Positions 14,373-21,975 of a DNA stretch of 24,139 bases are shown here, in pieces (positions within the stretch are counted from its first letter, which is position 1; each line of letters begins with the position of its first letter). The position numbers and the translations under genes were made by a program. The notes beneath the pieces are model-generated. The model was not told the origin of the DNA. It did not search any database and saw nothing but the letters and a program-made list of their open reading frames with translations. This DNA comes from DATHBP01 sp035296085 (lineage in GTDB: Bacteria > Actinomycetota > Actinomycetes > Propionibacteriales > Nocardioidaceae). The stretch spans positions 1 through 24,139 of the forward strand of contig DATHBP010000178.1 in NCBI GenBank assembly GCA_035296085.1, given 5' to 3'.

Positions 14373-14440
14373 GGAGACTTCCTTCCCGCGGCGCCCGCTA
14401 TATGACAGCCGCGAACTGCTTTATCGGATGAGACCTGACG

Positions 14441-15049
14441 TCACTTCTTCGAGTAGTACTCCACGATCAGCTGCTCTTGGACCGGGATGTCGATCTGCTG
14501 ACGCACCGGCAGCTGGTGGACGAGGATCCGCATGCGGTTGGGCAGCACCTCGAGCCACGCCGGGACGATGCGCTCGCCGTGGGTCTCCCGCGCGACGATG
14601 AACGGCGTCATCTCGGTCGACTTGGTGCGGACGTCTATGACGTCGTGGGAGGAGACCTGGTAGGACGGGATGTCGACCTTGTGGCCGTTGACCTGGAAAT
14701 GGCCGTGGGCCACGAGCTGGCGAGCATGCCGGCGAGTCCGGGCGAAGCCGGCGCGGTAGACGACATTGTCGAGGCGCGCCTCGAGGATGGCCAGCAGGTT
14801 GTCGCCGGTCTTGCCCGCTCGACGGCTGGCCTCGACGTAGTAGCGCCGGAACTGCTTCTCCATGACTCCGTAGGTGAAGCGGGCCTTCTGCTTCTCACGC
14901 AGCTGCAGGAGGAACTCGCTCTCCTTGATGCGTCCGCGGCCGTGCATGCCGGGCGGGTAAGGACGCCGCTCGTACGCCTGATCGCCGCCGACGAGGTCCA
15001 CGCCGAGGCGGCGGGACTTCTTCGTCATGGGGCCGGTGTATCGGGCCAT
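14441..15049 (-). CDS. rpsD: 30S ribosomal protein S4
   Basis: S4 is a primary 16S rRNA-binding protein that starts body assembly of the small subunit. The product is 202 residues. It opens MARYTGPMTKKSRRLGVDL, has YPPGMHGR, the KFTYGVMEKQFRRYY-like segment, the S4 RNA-binding domain LDNVVYRAGFARTRRHARQL and GHFQVNG, and ends QLIVEYYSKK. The N-terminus has no cysteines, so it is the zinc-free form common in actinobacteria. ATG 15049 has AAGGAGAAG upstream. In E. coli S4 represses the alpha operon; no matching leader pseudoknot was recognised here. Confidence 0.98.
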   Translation of the reverse strand: MARYTGPMTKKSRRLGVDLVGGDQAYERRPYPPGMHGRGRIKESEFLLQLREKQKARFTYGVMEKQFRRYYVEASRRAGKTGDNLLAILEARLDNVVYRAGFARTRRHARQLVAHGHFQVNGHKVDIPSYQVSSHDVIDVRTKSTEMTPFIVARETHGERIVPAWLEVLPNRMRILVHQLPVRQQIDIPVQEQLIVEYYSKK

Positions 15050-15127
15050 GGGTGTTCGCTTCTCCTTCGGTGACCGGACTGCAGCGGTTTCGGCCGCGAC
15101 AGCTGCGGGCGTCAGCCAGTGTGCGGG

Positions 15128-15535
15128 TCAGACCCGGCGCCGCTTGGGCGGGCGGCAACCGTTGTGCGGGGTAGGGGTGACGTCTTGGATGGTGCCGACC
15201 TCGAGCCCGACGGCTCCTAGCGATCGAATGGCCGTCTCCCGCCCGGAGCCCGGTCCCTTGACGAAGACGTCGATCTTCTTCATACCGTGCTCCATCGCCC
15301 GCCGCCCGGCCGCCTCGGCAGCCATCTGTGCGGCGTACGGGGTCGACTTACGCGAGCCCTTGAAGCCCACGGTGCCGGCGCTCGCCCATGCGATGACTGC
15401 GCCCGTGGGGTCGGTGAGCGTGACGATCGTGTTGTTGAACGTGCTCTTGATGTGGGCTTCGCCCACGACGACGTTCTTCTTCTCCTTGCGGCGCACTTTC
15501 TTGGCGCCGGCGGCCTGACGTGACCTTGGGGGCAT
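15128..15535 (-). CDS. rpsK: 30S ribosomal protein S11
   Basis: S11 is part of the platform of the small subunit near the E site. The product is 135 residues, the usual length. After a basic N-terminus (AKKVRRKEKKNV) it shows AHIKSTFNNTIVTLTD, the GSRKSTPYAAQMAAE segment and the closing DVTPTPHNGCRPPKRRRV that identifies the family. Start ATG 15535 lies 20 bases after rpsM, and rpsD follows after 78 bases. Confidence 0.98.
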   Translation of the reverse strand: MPPRSRQAAGAKKVRRKEKKNVVVGEAHIKSTFNNTIVTLTDPTGAVIAWASAGTVGFKGSRKSTPYAAQMAAEAAGRRAMEHGMKKIDVFVKGPGSGRETAIRSLGAVGLEVGTIQDVTPTPHNGCRPPKRRRV

Positions 15536-15555
15536 TACGCGTTGCTCCTCACTGC

Positions 15556-15930
15556 TTACCTGGCCTTCTTCTTGCCGGCCACGGTGCGCTTGGGACCCTT
15601 GCGCGAGCGCGCATTGGTGCGCGTTCGCTGTCCACGGACGGGTAGGCCACTGCGGTGCCGGCGACCCTGGTAGCTACCGATCTCGACCTTGCGGCGGATG
15701 TCTGCGGTGACCTCACGGCGCAGGTCGCCTTCGATCTTGTAGTTGCCCTCGATCCAGTCGCGTAGCCGCACGAGCTCGTCGTCGCCCAGCTCGTGCACGC
15801 GCAGGTCAGGGCTGATGCCGGTCTGGTCCAGCGTCTGCAAGGCCCGGGTGCGACCGATGCCGAAGATGTAGGTGAGCGCGACCTCGAGCCGCTTGTCACG
15901 CGGCAGGTCGACGCCGACGAGGCGTGCCAT
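15556..15930 (-). CDS. rpsM: 30S ribosomal protein S13
   Basis: S13 is in the small-subunit head and forms bridges to the large subunit, with its tail near P-site tRNA. The product is 124 residues. It opens MARLVGVDLPRDKRLEVAL, has the helix-two-turn-helix region YIFGIGRTRALQ, and ends with the family signature YQGRRHRSGLPVRGQRTRTN followed by a Lys-rich tail. It follows rpmJ by 54 bases within the infA-led operon. Confidence 0.98.
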   Translation of the reverse strand: MARLVGVDLPRDKRLEVALTYIFGIGRTRALQTLDQTGISPDLRVHELGDDELVRLRDWIEGNYKIEGDLRREVTADIRRKVEIGSYQGRRHRSGLPVRGQRTRTNARSRKGPKRTVAGKKKAR

Positions 15931-15984
15931 CAGGCTGGTGTCCTTCCGAGAAACCGGGGCGAGGGGCGGGCGGGCATCAACGCA

Positions 15985-16098
15985 TCAGCCCTGGCGCTGC
16001 TTGTGCCGGGGGTTGGCGCAGATCACCATGACCCGGCCGTGTCGCCGGATCACCTTGCACTTGTCGCAGATCTTCTTGACGCTGGGGTTGACCTTCAC
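15985..16098 (-). CDS. rpmJ: 50S ribosomal protein L36 (zinc-binding form)
   Basis: L36 is the smallest large-subunit protein. From GTG 16098 it has 37 residues, exactly the family length, reading KVNPSVKKICDKCKVIRRH after the start Met and ending NPRHKQRQG. Cys11, Cys14, Cys27 and His32 form the zinc ribbon (C+ form). The longer open frame upstream (to 16476) is not part of it. The GTG overlaps the stop of an upstream six-codon reading frame that begins with nearly the same bases (see 16095-16115). It stands between infA (43-base gap) and rpsM. Confidence 0.95.
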   Translation of the reverse strand: MKVNPSVKKICDKCKVIRRHGRVMVICANPRHKQRQG

Positions 16099-16115
16099 TG
16101 GGAACTGACCTTCAT
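16095..16115 (-). other. Six-codon minicistron / duplicated start region ahead of rpmJ
   Basis: ATG 16115 opens MKVSSQ and stops at a TGA (16097-16095) that overlaps the rpmJ GTG as GTGA. The minicistron begins with the same bases as rpmJ itself: TGAAGGTCAGTTCCCAG is followed directly by TGAAGGTCAACCCCAG. The copies differ by one base in length, so ATG 16115 is out of frame with L36. This may be a relic of a start duplication or a leader that couples translation. Confidence 0.5.
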
Positions 16116-16141
16116 CGAGGAGCCTTCGGTTGGGTGTGCGT

Positions 16142-16363
16142 TCACTTGTAGCGGTAGACGATGCGCCCGCGGGTGAGGTCGTACGGCGAGAGCTCCACCA
16201 CGACGCGGTCCTCGGGAAGGATCCGGATGTAGTGCTGGCGCATCTTGCCGCTGATGTGGGCGAGAACCTTGTGTCCGTTGGACAGCTCGACTCGGAACGT
16301 GGCGTTGGGCAGTGCCTCCACCACGGTGCCCTCGATCTCGATGACCCCTTCCTTCTTGGGCAT
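16142..16363 (-). CDS. infA: Translation initiation factor IF-1
   Basis: IF-1 binds the A site of the small subunit during initiation. The product is 73 residues, a single OB fold: PKKEGVIEIEGTVVEALPNA, FRVELSNGH, LAHISGKMRQHYIRIL and the C-terminal YDLTRGRIVYRYK are all standard. ATG 16363 has GGAGG only two bases upstream, an unusually short spacing. A promoter at 16507-16537 and a leader of about 137 bases precede it, so infA heads the rpmJ-rpsM-rpsK-rpsD-rpoA-rplQ transcript, separate from the map gene that ends at 16548. Confidence 0.98.
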   Translation of the reverse strand: MPKKEGVIEIEGTVVEALPNATFRVELSNGHKVLAHISGKMRQHYIRILPEDRVVVELSPYDLTRGRIVYRYK

Positions 16364-16506
16364 ATCCTCCGCAATCTCGTCGGTGTGTTGTCATGGCACT
16401 CGCGTGGGACCCCTCCGCACGCCCGACCCAGGTCGTCCGACGGACGCAAGGACGGTGGGCAGCCGCAGGGCAGCACGAACTGGTGGCCACACGAGGGCCG
16501 ACGGGC

Positions 16507-16537
16507 AGTCTACGGCACAGCGCACAGCCGGTGCCAA
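16507..16537 (-). promoter_or_regulatory. Promoter of the infA-led alpha operon
   Basis: On the minus strand TTGGCA (16532-16537) and TAGACT (16507-16512) are separated by 19 bases. The -10 fits TANNNT well; the spacing is at the long end. The start would lie near 16500, giving a leader of about 137 bases that includes a small CGTCC/GGACG hairpin (16434-16446). The rest of the 184-base gap between map and infA shows nothing else recognisable. Confidence 0.6.
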
Positions 16538-16547
16538 CTCGCGGCCC

Positions 16548-17378
16548 TCAGCCGACCCGGGCGGCCGCGACTGCACTCAGCTCGGCGAGCTTGCCGGCTC
16601 CACCGTCGAGCGCCGTCAGCACCCAAGGTCCCTTCTCGGTGCACGTGACGGTGTGCTCGAAGTGGGCGGCTGGCGCACCGTCGGAGCTGACCACAGTCCA
16701 CTCGTCGGTGAGCACTCTCGTCCCCTTGTCACCGGCGATGACCATCGGCTCGACCGCTAGGGCCATCCCCTCGACGAGCCGTGGTCCGCGGCCCGGCCGG
16801 CCATGGTTGGGCACCGCCGGCGGCTGGTGCATGGCCGAACCGATGCCGTGCCCCACGTAGTCCTCGACGATGCCGTACTCACCTCGGGAGCGGATGGCGG
16901 CCTCGACGGCTGCCGAGATATCGCTCAACCGTCCGCCGAGACGGGCGGCGGCAAGCCCGTGCCACAGCGCCTGCTCGCAGACGTCCAGCAGCTCGCTGAG
17001 CTGATCGCTCACGTCTCCAACCGGGACGGTGACCGCCGCGTCACCGTGCCAGCCGTCCACGATCGCACCGCAGTCGATCGAGATGACGTCTCCCTCGTGG
17101 AGTACGAGGTCGCCGGGGATGCCATGGACGACCGCAGCGTTGACCGACGTGCAGATCGAGGCCGGGAAGCCGTGGTAGCCGAGGAACGACGGCACCGCGC
17201 CGCAGGCGCGGATGTTGGCCTCCGCGAGCGCGTCGAGCTCGCCGGTGGTCACGCCCGGCGCCACTGCTGCAGCAAGCAGCTCGAGCGTCTCGCCTACGAC
17301 GAGGCCCGCCTGGCGCATAGCAGCGAGCTGATCTCGCGTCTTGAGCTCGATGCCCCGCTCGCGAAAACGGGGGGTCAC
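16548..17378 (-). CDS. map: Type I methionine aminopeptidase
   Basis: MetAP removes the initiator Met from nascent proteins. From GTG 17378 the product has 276 residues. The five metal ligands are visible: Asp in SIDCGAIVDGWHGD (two Asp, in DCG and GDA), His in GHGIGSAMH, Glu in LAVEPMV and Glu in HFEHTV; the substrate-contacting His is in VVHGIPG. There is no N-terminal zinc-finger extension, so it is the type Ia form. The GTG overlaps the adk stop by 4 bases (GTGA). The open frame continues upstream to 17630, but there it is adk read in another frame. Confidence 0.96.
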   Translation of the reverse strand: MTPRFRERGIELKTRDQLAAMRQAGLVVGETLELLAAAVAPGVTTGELDALAEANIRACGAVPSFLGYHGFPASICTSVNAAVVHGIPGDLVLHEGDVISIDCGAIVDGWHGDAAVTVPVGDVSDQLSELLDVCEQALWHGLAAARLGGRLSDISAAVEAAIRSRGEYGIVEDYVGHGIGSAMHQPPAVPNHGRPGRGPRLVEGMALAVEPMVIAGDKGTRVLTDEWTVVSSDGAPAAHFEHTVTCTEKGPWVLTALDGGAGKLAELSAVAAARVG

Positions 17379-18037
17379 GAGCCGACCGGGTGCGCGGAGC
17401 GCAACGCCACGATGGCGCGCTCGGTAACGTCCTCGACCGCCCCCGACGCTTGGATGCTGACCAGCAGCCCTCTCGAGGAGTAGTACCGCACCAGCGGCGC
17501 GGTCTGCTCGGCATAGACCTCCAGCCGTCGCCGGATCGTCTCGGGCTGGTCGTCGTCGCGCTGAAAGAGCTCCCCGCCGCAGTCGTCGCAGATGCCGGGG
17601 ACGGCCGGGGGCTCGAACTCGACGTGCCACACGTGCCCGCAGCTGCGGCAGGTCCGGCGTCCGGACAGTCGCCCAACGACCTCGTCGTCGTCCACGGTCA
17701 GCTCGAGCACGGCCGTCAGTGGGTGCTGCAGCTCGTCGAGGATCTTTCCCAGCGCCTCGGCTTGCGGCACCGTGCGCGGGAACCCGTCGAGCAGGAAGCC
17801 GGCGTCCGCGTCCGGTTCGGCCAGCCGCTCGCGGACCATGGCGATGGTGACCTCGTCGGGCACCAGGTCGCCGGCGTCCATGTACTTCTTGGCCCGTACC
17901 CCGAGCTCGGTCTGCGCCGTCACATGCTTGCGGAAGATGTCGCCGGTGGAGATCTGGGAAACGTCGAACTTCTCCGCGATGAACTTGGCCTGGGTGCCCT
18001 TGCCCGAGCCCGGCGGACCCACCAGGACCGTGCGCAT
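17375..18037 (-). CDS. adk: Adenylate kinase with zinc-type lid
   Basis: Adk interconverts ATP + AMP and 2 ADP. The product is 220 residues. The P-loop GPPGSGKGT is at residues 7-15, the AMP-binding STGDIFR near 30-36 and DGFPRT at 84-89. The lid is the long form and carries four cysteines, CRSC (130, 133) and CDDC (150, 153), forming a structural zinc site; mycobacterial Adk is a short form without this lid. Its ATG shares one base with the secY stop (TGATG), and map overlaps its end, so secY-adk-map are translationally coupled. Confidence 0.97.
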   Translation of the reverse strand: MRTVLVGPPGSGKGTQAKFIAEKFDVSQISTGDIFRKHVTAQTELGVRAKKYMDAGDLVPDEVTIAMVRERLAEPDADAGFLLDGFPRTVPQAEALGKILDELQHPLTAVLELTVDDDEVVGRLSGRRTCRSCGHVWHVEFEPPAVPGICDDCGGELFQRDDDQPETIRRRLEVYAEQTAPLVRYYSSRGLLVSIQASGAVEDVTERAIVALRSAHPVGS

Positions 18038-19329
18038 CAGCGGAGGAACCCCTCGTAGTTGCGCTGCTGCAGCTGGCTCTCGATCTGTTTCACCGTGTCG
18101 AGGCCGACGCCGACCATGATCAGGATCGAGGTGCCGCCGAACGGGAAGTTCTGGCTGGCATTGACCAGCACGAAGGCGATCAACGGGATGAGCGAGATCA
18201 GTCCCAGGTAGAGCGCCCCCGGCAGCGTGATGCGCGCCAGCACGTAGGCGAGGTACTCCTGGGTGGGGCGGCCGGCGCGGATGCCGGGGATGAAGCCGCC
18301 GTACTTCTTCATGTTGTCCGACACCTCGGCCGGGTCGAACGTGATGGAGACGTAGAAGTAGGTGAAGAAGATGATCAGCAGGAAGTACCCGAGCATGTAC
18401 AGAGGGTGGTCACCTTGGACCAGGTTCTGGCTCACCCACTTTGCCCAACCGGCGTTCTGGTCGAAGTTGACGGCCAGCACCGGCAGGTAGATCAAGCTGG
18501 ACGCGAAGATCACCGGGATGACGCCAGCCTGGTTGACCTTGAGCGGGATGTAGGTCGAGGACCCGCCGAACATCTTGCGGCCCACCATGCGCCGGGCGTA
18601 CTGCACGGGAATGCGCCGCTGCGCCTGCTCGATGAAGATGACGGCGGCGATGATGACCAAGCCGACTGCCACGACGATGCCGAAGACGATCCATCCCTTC
18701 GACACCTTGATGTTCCACAGCTGGGTGGGGAACGACGAGATGATCGACGTGAAGATCAGGACCGACATGCCGTTCCCGATGCCGCGGTCGGTGATGAGCT
18801 CTCCGAGCCACATGACCATGCCCGTTCCGGCGGTCATCGTCACGACCATCATCAGCGTCGTGAACAAGTTGTTGTGCACCAGCAGCGGCAGGTCACAGGA
18901 GGGGAAGAGCTGGCCGCTTCGCGCGAGGGCGACGATGCTCGTCGACTGCAGGATTGCCAGCCCGATCGTCAGGTAGCGGGTGTACTGAGTGATCTTTGCC
19001 TGGCCGGCTTGGCCTTCCTTCTTCAAGGTCTCCAGACGAGGGATCACGACCGTCAGCAGCTGCAAGATGATGCTCGCCGTGATGTAGGGCATGATCCCGA
19101 GCGCGAAGACCGCGAGCTGCAGCAGCGCCCCGCCGGAGAACAGGTTGATCAGCCCGTAGACGCCCTGCTGGGTTGCCGGGTCCTTCAGGCAGGTGTTGAC
19201 CGCGGAGACGCTGACGCCGGGGGTGGGCAGTACAGAGCCCAGTCGGAAGATGGCGATGATGAAGAGCACGAACAGCAGCTTGCGCCGCAGGTCGGGCGTT
19301 CGGAACGCGTTGGCGAAAGCGCCTAGCAC
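18037..19329 (-). CDS. secY: Protein translocase subunit SecY
   Basis: SecY is the channel of the Sec translocon in the cytoplasmic membrane. The product is 430 residues with ten predicted hydrophobic segments. Seen are the N-terminal cytosolic helix FRTPDLRRKLLF, the first membrane segment FVLFIIAIFRLGSVLPTPG, GIMPYITASIILQLL, the C4 loop AQRRIPVQYARR, the segment FDPAEVSDNMKKYGGFIPG, and the C5 loop RAGRPTQEYLAYVL that in the family contacts SecA and the ribosome. The GTG start has AGGAGG 5 bases upstream. It follows rplO by 16 bases. Confidence 0.98.
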   Translation of the reverse strand: MLGAFANAFRTPDLRRKLLFVLFIIAIFRLGSVLPTPGVSVSAVNTCLKDPATQQGVYGLINLFSGGALLQLAVFALGIMPYITASIILQLLTVVIPRLETLKKEGQAGQAKITQYTRYLTIGLAILQSTSIVALARSGQLFPSCDLPLLVHNNLFTTLMMVVTMTAGTGMVMWLGELITDRGIGNGMSVLIFTSIISSFPTQLWNIKVSKGWIVFGIVVAVGLVIIAAVIFIEQAQRRIPVQYARRMVGRKMFGGSSTYIPLKVNQAGVIPVIFASSLIYLPVLAVNFDQNAGWAKWVSQNLVQGDHPLYMLGYFLLIIFFTYFYVSITFDPAEVSDNMKKYGGFIPGIRAGRPTQEYLAYVLARITLPGALYLGLISLIPLIAFVLVNASQNFPFGGTSILIMVGVGLDTVKQIESQLQQRNYEGFLR

Positions 19330-19334
19330 CGGAT

Positions 19335-19340
19335 CCTCCT
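19335..19340 (-). promoter_or_regulatory. Strong ribosome-binding site of secY
   Basis: AGGAGG on the minus strand, 5 bases before GTG 19329, settles the non-ATG start of secY. Confidence 0.75.
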
Positions 19341-19345
19341 GCTGC

Positions 19346-19786
19346 TCAGAGGTCCGTTACGGTACCGCCCGCAGCGACGATCTTGTCTCTGGCGGACGCC
19401 GAGAAAGCGTTCGCCGAGACGTTCACCGCCACTGGCAGCTCGCCGCTTCCCAGCACCTTCACGGGCAGGCCCTTACGCACCGCGCCGCGGGCGACGAGAT
19501 CCTCGACGCTCACGTCCCCGCCTTGGGGGTAGAGCTGCGCCAACCGGTCGAGGTTGACGACCTGGTACTCGACGCGGAAGCGGTTGCGGAAGCCTTTGAG
19601 CTTGGGCAGCCGCATGTGCAAGGGCATCTGGCCACCCTCGAAGGCTGCCGAGACAGTGGTGCGAGCACCCGTGCCCTTGGTTCCCCTGCCTGCGGTCTTG
19701 CCCTTGCTGCCGACCCCGCGGCCGACGCGGGTCTTGGCGGTCTTGGCGCCCGGCGCCGGACGTAGATGGTGCACCTTGAGCGGCAT
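19346..19786 (-). CDS. rplO: 50S ribosomal protein L15
   Basis: L15 is a late-assembly large-subunit protein threading into 23S rRNA. The product is 146 residues. The extended Gly/Arg/Lys-rich N-terminus (RVGRGVGSKGKTAGRGTKG, near residues 20-38) is diagnostic, followed by FEGGQMPLHMRLPKLKGF and a C-terminal globular domain. Its ATG shares one base with the rpmD stop (TGATG). Confidence 0.98.
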   Translation of the reverse strand: MPLKVHHLRPAPGAKTAKTRVGRGVGSKGKTAGRGTKGTGARTTVSAAFEGGQMPLHMRLPKLKGFRNRFRVEYQVVNLDRLAQLYPQGGDVSVEDLVARGAVRKGLPVKVLGSGELPVAVNVSANAFSASARDKIVAAGGTVTDL

Positions 19787-19968
19787 CAGTCGACCTCCTC
19801 GACAGCGATCAGGTGCGGGATCGTCGCGATCATCCCGCGGATCTCGGGGCGGTCCTCCTTGACCACGACGTCGCCGATGCGCTTGAGCCCGAGTGAGCGA
19901 AGCGTCTGGCGCTGGTTGTCCTTGCAGCCGATCAACGAGCGTACCTGGCGAACCTTGAGCCGCCCCAT
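19786..19968 (-). CDS. rpmD: 50S ribosomal protein L30
   Basis: The 60-residue product has the size and pattern of bacterial L30: LKVRQVRSLIGCKDNQRQTL, then LGLKRIGDVV and the closing IRGMIATIPHLIAVEEV. The start is ATG 19968, which shares one base with the rpsE stop; an in-frame GTG one codon earlier is possible but less likely. The reading frame is open further upstream to 20157, but that is rpsE in another frame. L30 is absent from some bacteria; its presence here fits actinobacteria. Confidence 0.96.
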   Translation of the reverse strand: MGRLKVRQVRSLIGCKDNQRQTLRSLGLKRIGDVVVKEDRPEIRGMIATIPHLIAVEEVD

Positions 19969-20558
19969 CACGAAGTCGCCGCCGCTCGTGCTCGCAGCAG
20001 GGCAGCCGGAGCCACCTGCTCGACGGTCAGCCCGCGGCGCTTCGCCACGTCCTCTGGCTGTTCCAGCGACCGCAGCGCCGTCTCGGTCGCATGCACGATG
20101 TTGATCGCGTTGGACGAGCCGAGCGACTTGCTGAGTACGTCGTGGATACCGGCGCACTCGAGGACGGCCCGCACTGGGCCACCGGCGATGACCCCGGTCC
20201 CGGGAGCTGCGGGGCGCAGCAGTACGACTCCTGCTGCCTTCTCACCCTGCACCGGGTGCGGGATGGTGCCTTGGATGCGGGGGACCGCGAAGAAGTGCTT
20301 CTTGGCCTCCTCGACGCCCTTGGCGATCGCGGCGGGCACTTCCTTGGCCTTCCCGTACCCGACGCCGACCGTGCCGTCCCCGTCGCCGACGACGACCAGC
20401 GCGGTGAAGCTGAACCGCCGGCCACCCTTGACGACCTTGGCGACGCGGTTGATCGCGACGACACGCTCGAGGTAGGCGGTCTTGTCCCCGGCGCCTCTGC
20501 CGTCACGACCTCGACGGTCACCACCGGCACCGCCTGTGCGGCGCTGACCTCCGCTCAT
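19968..20558 (-). CDS. rpsE: 30S ribosomal protein S5
   Basis: S5 lies at the mRNA entry side of the small subunit and affects decoding accuracy. The product is 196 residues. A 25-residue Gly/Arg-rich N-terminus precedes the double-stranded-RNA-binding-like domain, which contains VVKGGRRFSFTALVVVGD and GYGKAKEVPAAIAKG; the C-terminal domain has GGPVRAVLECAGIHDVLSKS and GSSNAINIVHAT. ATG 20558 follows rplR by 67 bases. Confidence 0.98.
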   Translation of the reverse strand: MSGGQRRTGGAGGDRRGRDGRGAGDKTAYLERVVAINRVAKVVKGGRRFSFTALVVVGDGDGTVGVGYGKAKEVPAAIAKGVEEAKKHFFAVPRIQGTIPHPVQGEKAAGVVLLRPAAPGTGVIAGGPVRAVLECAGIHDVLSKSLGSSNAINIVHATETALRSLEQPEDVAKRRGLTVEQVAPAALLRARAAATS

Positions 20559-20625
20559 CTCGGGCTACCTGCTCTCTGCTGCGTGGACTTTCGGACCTTG
20601 CTGGTCTGGGGTGCGCTCACGGTGT

Positions 20626-21009
20626 TCAGAACCGCAACCCGGCGTTGCGGGCACCGTCGGCGAGCGCGGCGACCCGGCCGTGGTAGCGGTGACCCGCACG
20701 GTCGAACACAACCGTTGCCACTCCGGCGGCCTGCGCTCGCTCGGCAACGACCGCGCCGACGTGCTTGGCGCGAGCGCTCTTGTCGCCGTCGGCGGCGCGC
20801 AGCTCGGCCTCCATGGTGCTCGCGGCGGCCAGCGTGCGGCCCTGCGTGTCATCGACCACCTGGGCCGTGATGTGGCGGCTGGACCGGGTGACCACCAGGC
20901 GCGGGCGCTCGGCTGTTCCGTAGACGCGTTTGCGCCCGCGCCGTTGGCGACGCAGCCGGGACGCTGTCTTGGCGGCGGTGTGCTTGCCGCTTCTCAGTCC
21001 GACGCTCAA
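20626..21009 (-). CDS. rplR: 50S ribosomal protein L18
   Basis: L18 binds 5S rRNA with L5 and L25. The start chosen is TTG 21009, one base after the rplF stop; it gives 127 residues, matching relatives (about 120-127), and there is no in-frame ATG or GTG between there and the conserved core. The core shows RLRRQRRGRKRVYGTAERPR, the RSSRHITAQVVDD strand, VFDRAGHRYHGRVAAL and the C-terminal LADGARNAGLRF. The open frame upstream to 21282 is rplF in another frame. TTG is rare, but coupling to the rplF stop would make it usable. Confidence 0.93.
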   Translation of the reverse strand: MSVGLRSGKHTAAKTASRLRRQRRGRKRVYGTAERPRLVVTRSSRHITAQVVDDTQGRTLAAASTMEAELRAADGDKSARAKHVGAVVAERAQAAGVATVVFDRAGHRYHGRVAALADGARNAGLRF

Positions 21010-21010
21010 C

Positions 21011-21553
21011 TCACTTACCAGCCTTTCCGACCTTGCGGCGAATCTGCTCTCCCGCGTAGCGAATGCCTTTGCCCTTATAGGGCTCGGGCTTGCGCAGCTT
21101 GCGGATGTTGGCCGCCACCTCACCGACTTGTTGCTTGTCGATGCCGTGGACAGCGAAGCGGGTGGGTGTCTCGACTGTGAACGTGACGCCGTCCGGTGCG
21201 GAGAACGTGATGGAGTGGCTGTAGCCCAGCGCGAACTCCAGCGTCGTGGGTCCCTTGGCGGTGACCCGGTAGCCGACCCCATAGATTTCGAGCCGCTTCT
21301 CGTAGCCGTCGGTTACCCCGGTGACCATGTTGGCGATCAGCGTCCGTGACAGTCCGTGCAGCGAACGACTCGTCCGTTCGTCGTCGGGCCGCGCGACGCT
21401 GAGGGTGCCGTCGTCGGAGCGTACGACCTCGATCGGCGGTGCGAGCGTATGCGAGAGCTGGCCCTTGGGTCCCTTGACCGTGACGGTGCGCCCGTCGATG
21501 GCGACGTCGACCGCCGACGGGACGGGAACGGGGAGCTTGCCGATGCGCGACAT
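21011..21553 (-). CDS. rplF: 50S ribosomal protein L6
   Basis: L6 lies near the factor-binding site and the sarcin-ricin loop of the large subunit. The product is 180 residues, two repeats of the same fold. It opens MSRIGKLPVPVPSAVDVAI, has the VTGVTDGYEKRLEIYGVGYR segment, and the closing signature PEPYKGKGIRYAGEQIRRK. ATG 21553 follows rpsH by 14 bases. Confidence 0.98.
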   Translation of the reverse strand: MSRIGKLPVPVPSAVDVAIDGRTVTVKGPKGQLSHTLAPPIEVVRSDDGTLSVARPDDERTSRSLHGLSRTLIANMVTGVTDGYEKRLEIYGVGYRVTAKGPTTLEFALGYSHSITFSAPDGVTFTVETPTRFAVHGIDKQQVGEVAANIRKLRKPEPYKGKGIRYAGEQIRRKVGKAGK

Positions 21554-21567
21554 TGCCGAGACCTCCG

Positions 21568-21975
21568 TTACCAGACGTAGGCGAGGACTTCTCCGCCTAC
21601 GCCCTTCTGCTTGGCCTGCCGGTCGGTGAGCAACCCTTGCGATGTCGAGATGATCGCTACGCCGAGGCCGCCGAGCACCTTCGGCATAGCGGTCGCCTTG
21701 GCGTACACGCGAAGGCCGGGCTTGGAGATACGGCGGATGCCAGCGATGGAGCGTTCGCGGCTCGGGCCGTACTTGAGGTCGACCACGAGCGTCTTGCCGA
21801 TGCTGCCCTCGGGCGGGTCCTCGACGCGCCAGCCAGTAATGAAGCCCTCCTGCACGAGGATCTCGGCAACGCCCGCCTTGAGCTTGCTGAACGGAATCCG
21901 GACCTCCTCATGGAAGGCCTGGTTGGCGTTGCGCACCCGGGTGAGCATGTCGGCGATGGGATCGGTCATCGTCAT
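21568..21975 (-). CDS. rpsH: 30S ribosomal protein S8
   Basis: S8 binds the central domain of 16S rRNA and in E. coli represses the spc operon by binding its mRNA. The product is 135 residues: MTMTDPIADMLTRVRNANQ opens it and GLGVAIISTSQGLLTDRQAK with GGEVLAYVW closes it. ATG 21975 has AGAGG 10 bases upstream; a second ATG two codons later is possible, but the longer form matches actinobacterial relatives. A 77-base gap separates it from the S14 gene; no promoter was recognised in it. Confidence 0.98.
   Translation of the reverse strand: MTMTDPIADMLTRVRNANQAFHEEVRIPFSKLKAGVAEILVQEGFITGWRVEDPPEGSIGKTLVVDLKYGPSRERSIAGIRRISKPGLRVYAKATAMPKVLGGLGVAIISTSQGLLTDRQAKQKGVGGEVLAYVW

Noticed and set aside
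14373..14440. Possible internal promoter between rpsD and rpoA
   Set aside because: The AT-richer stretch (CATATAG) has no properly spaced -35/-10 pair; evidence too weak.
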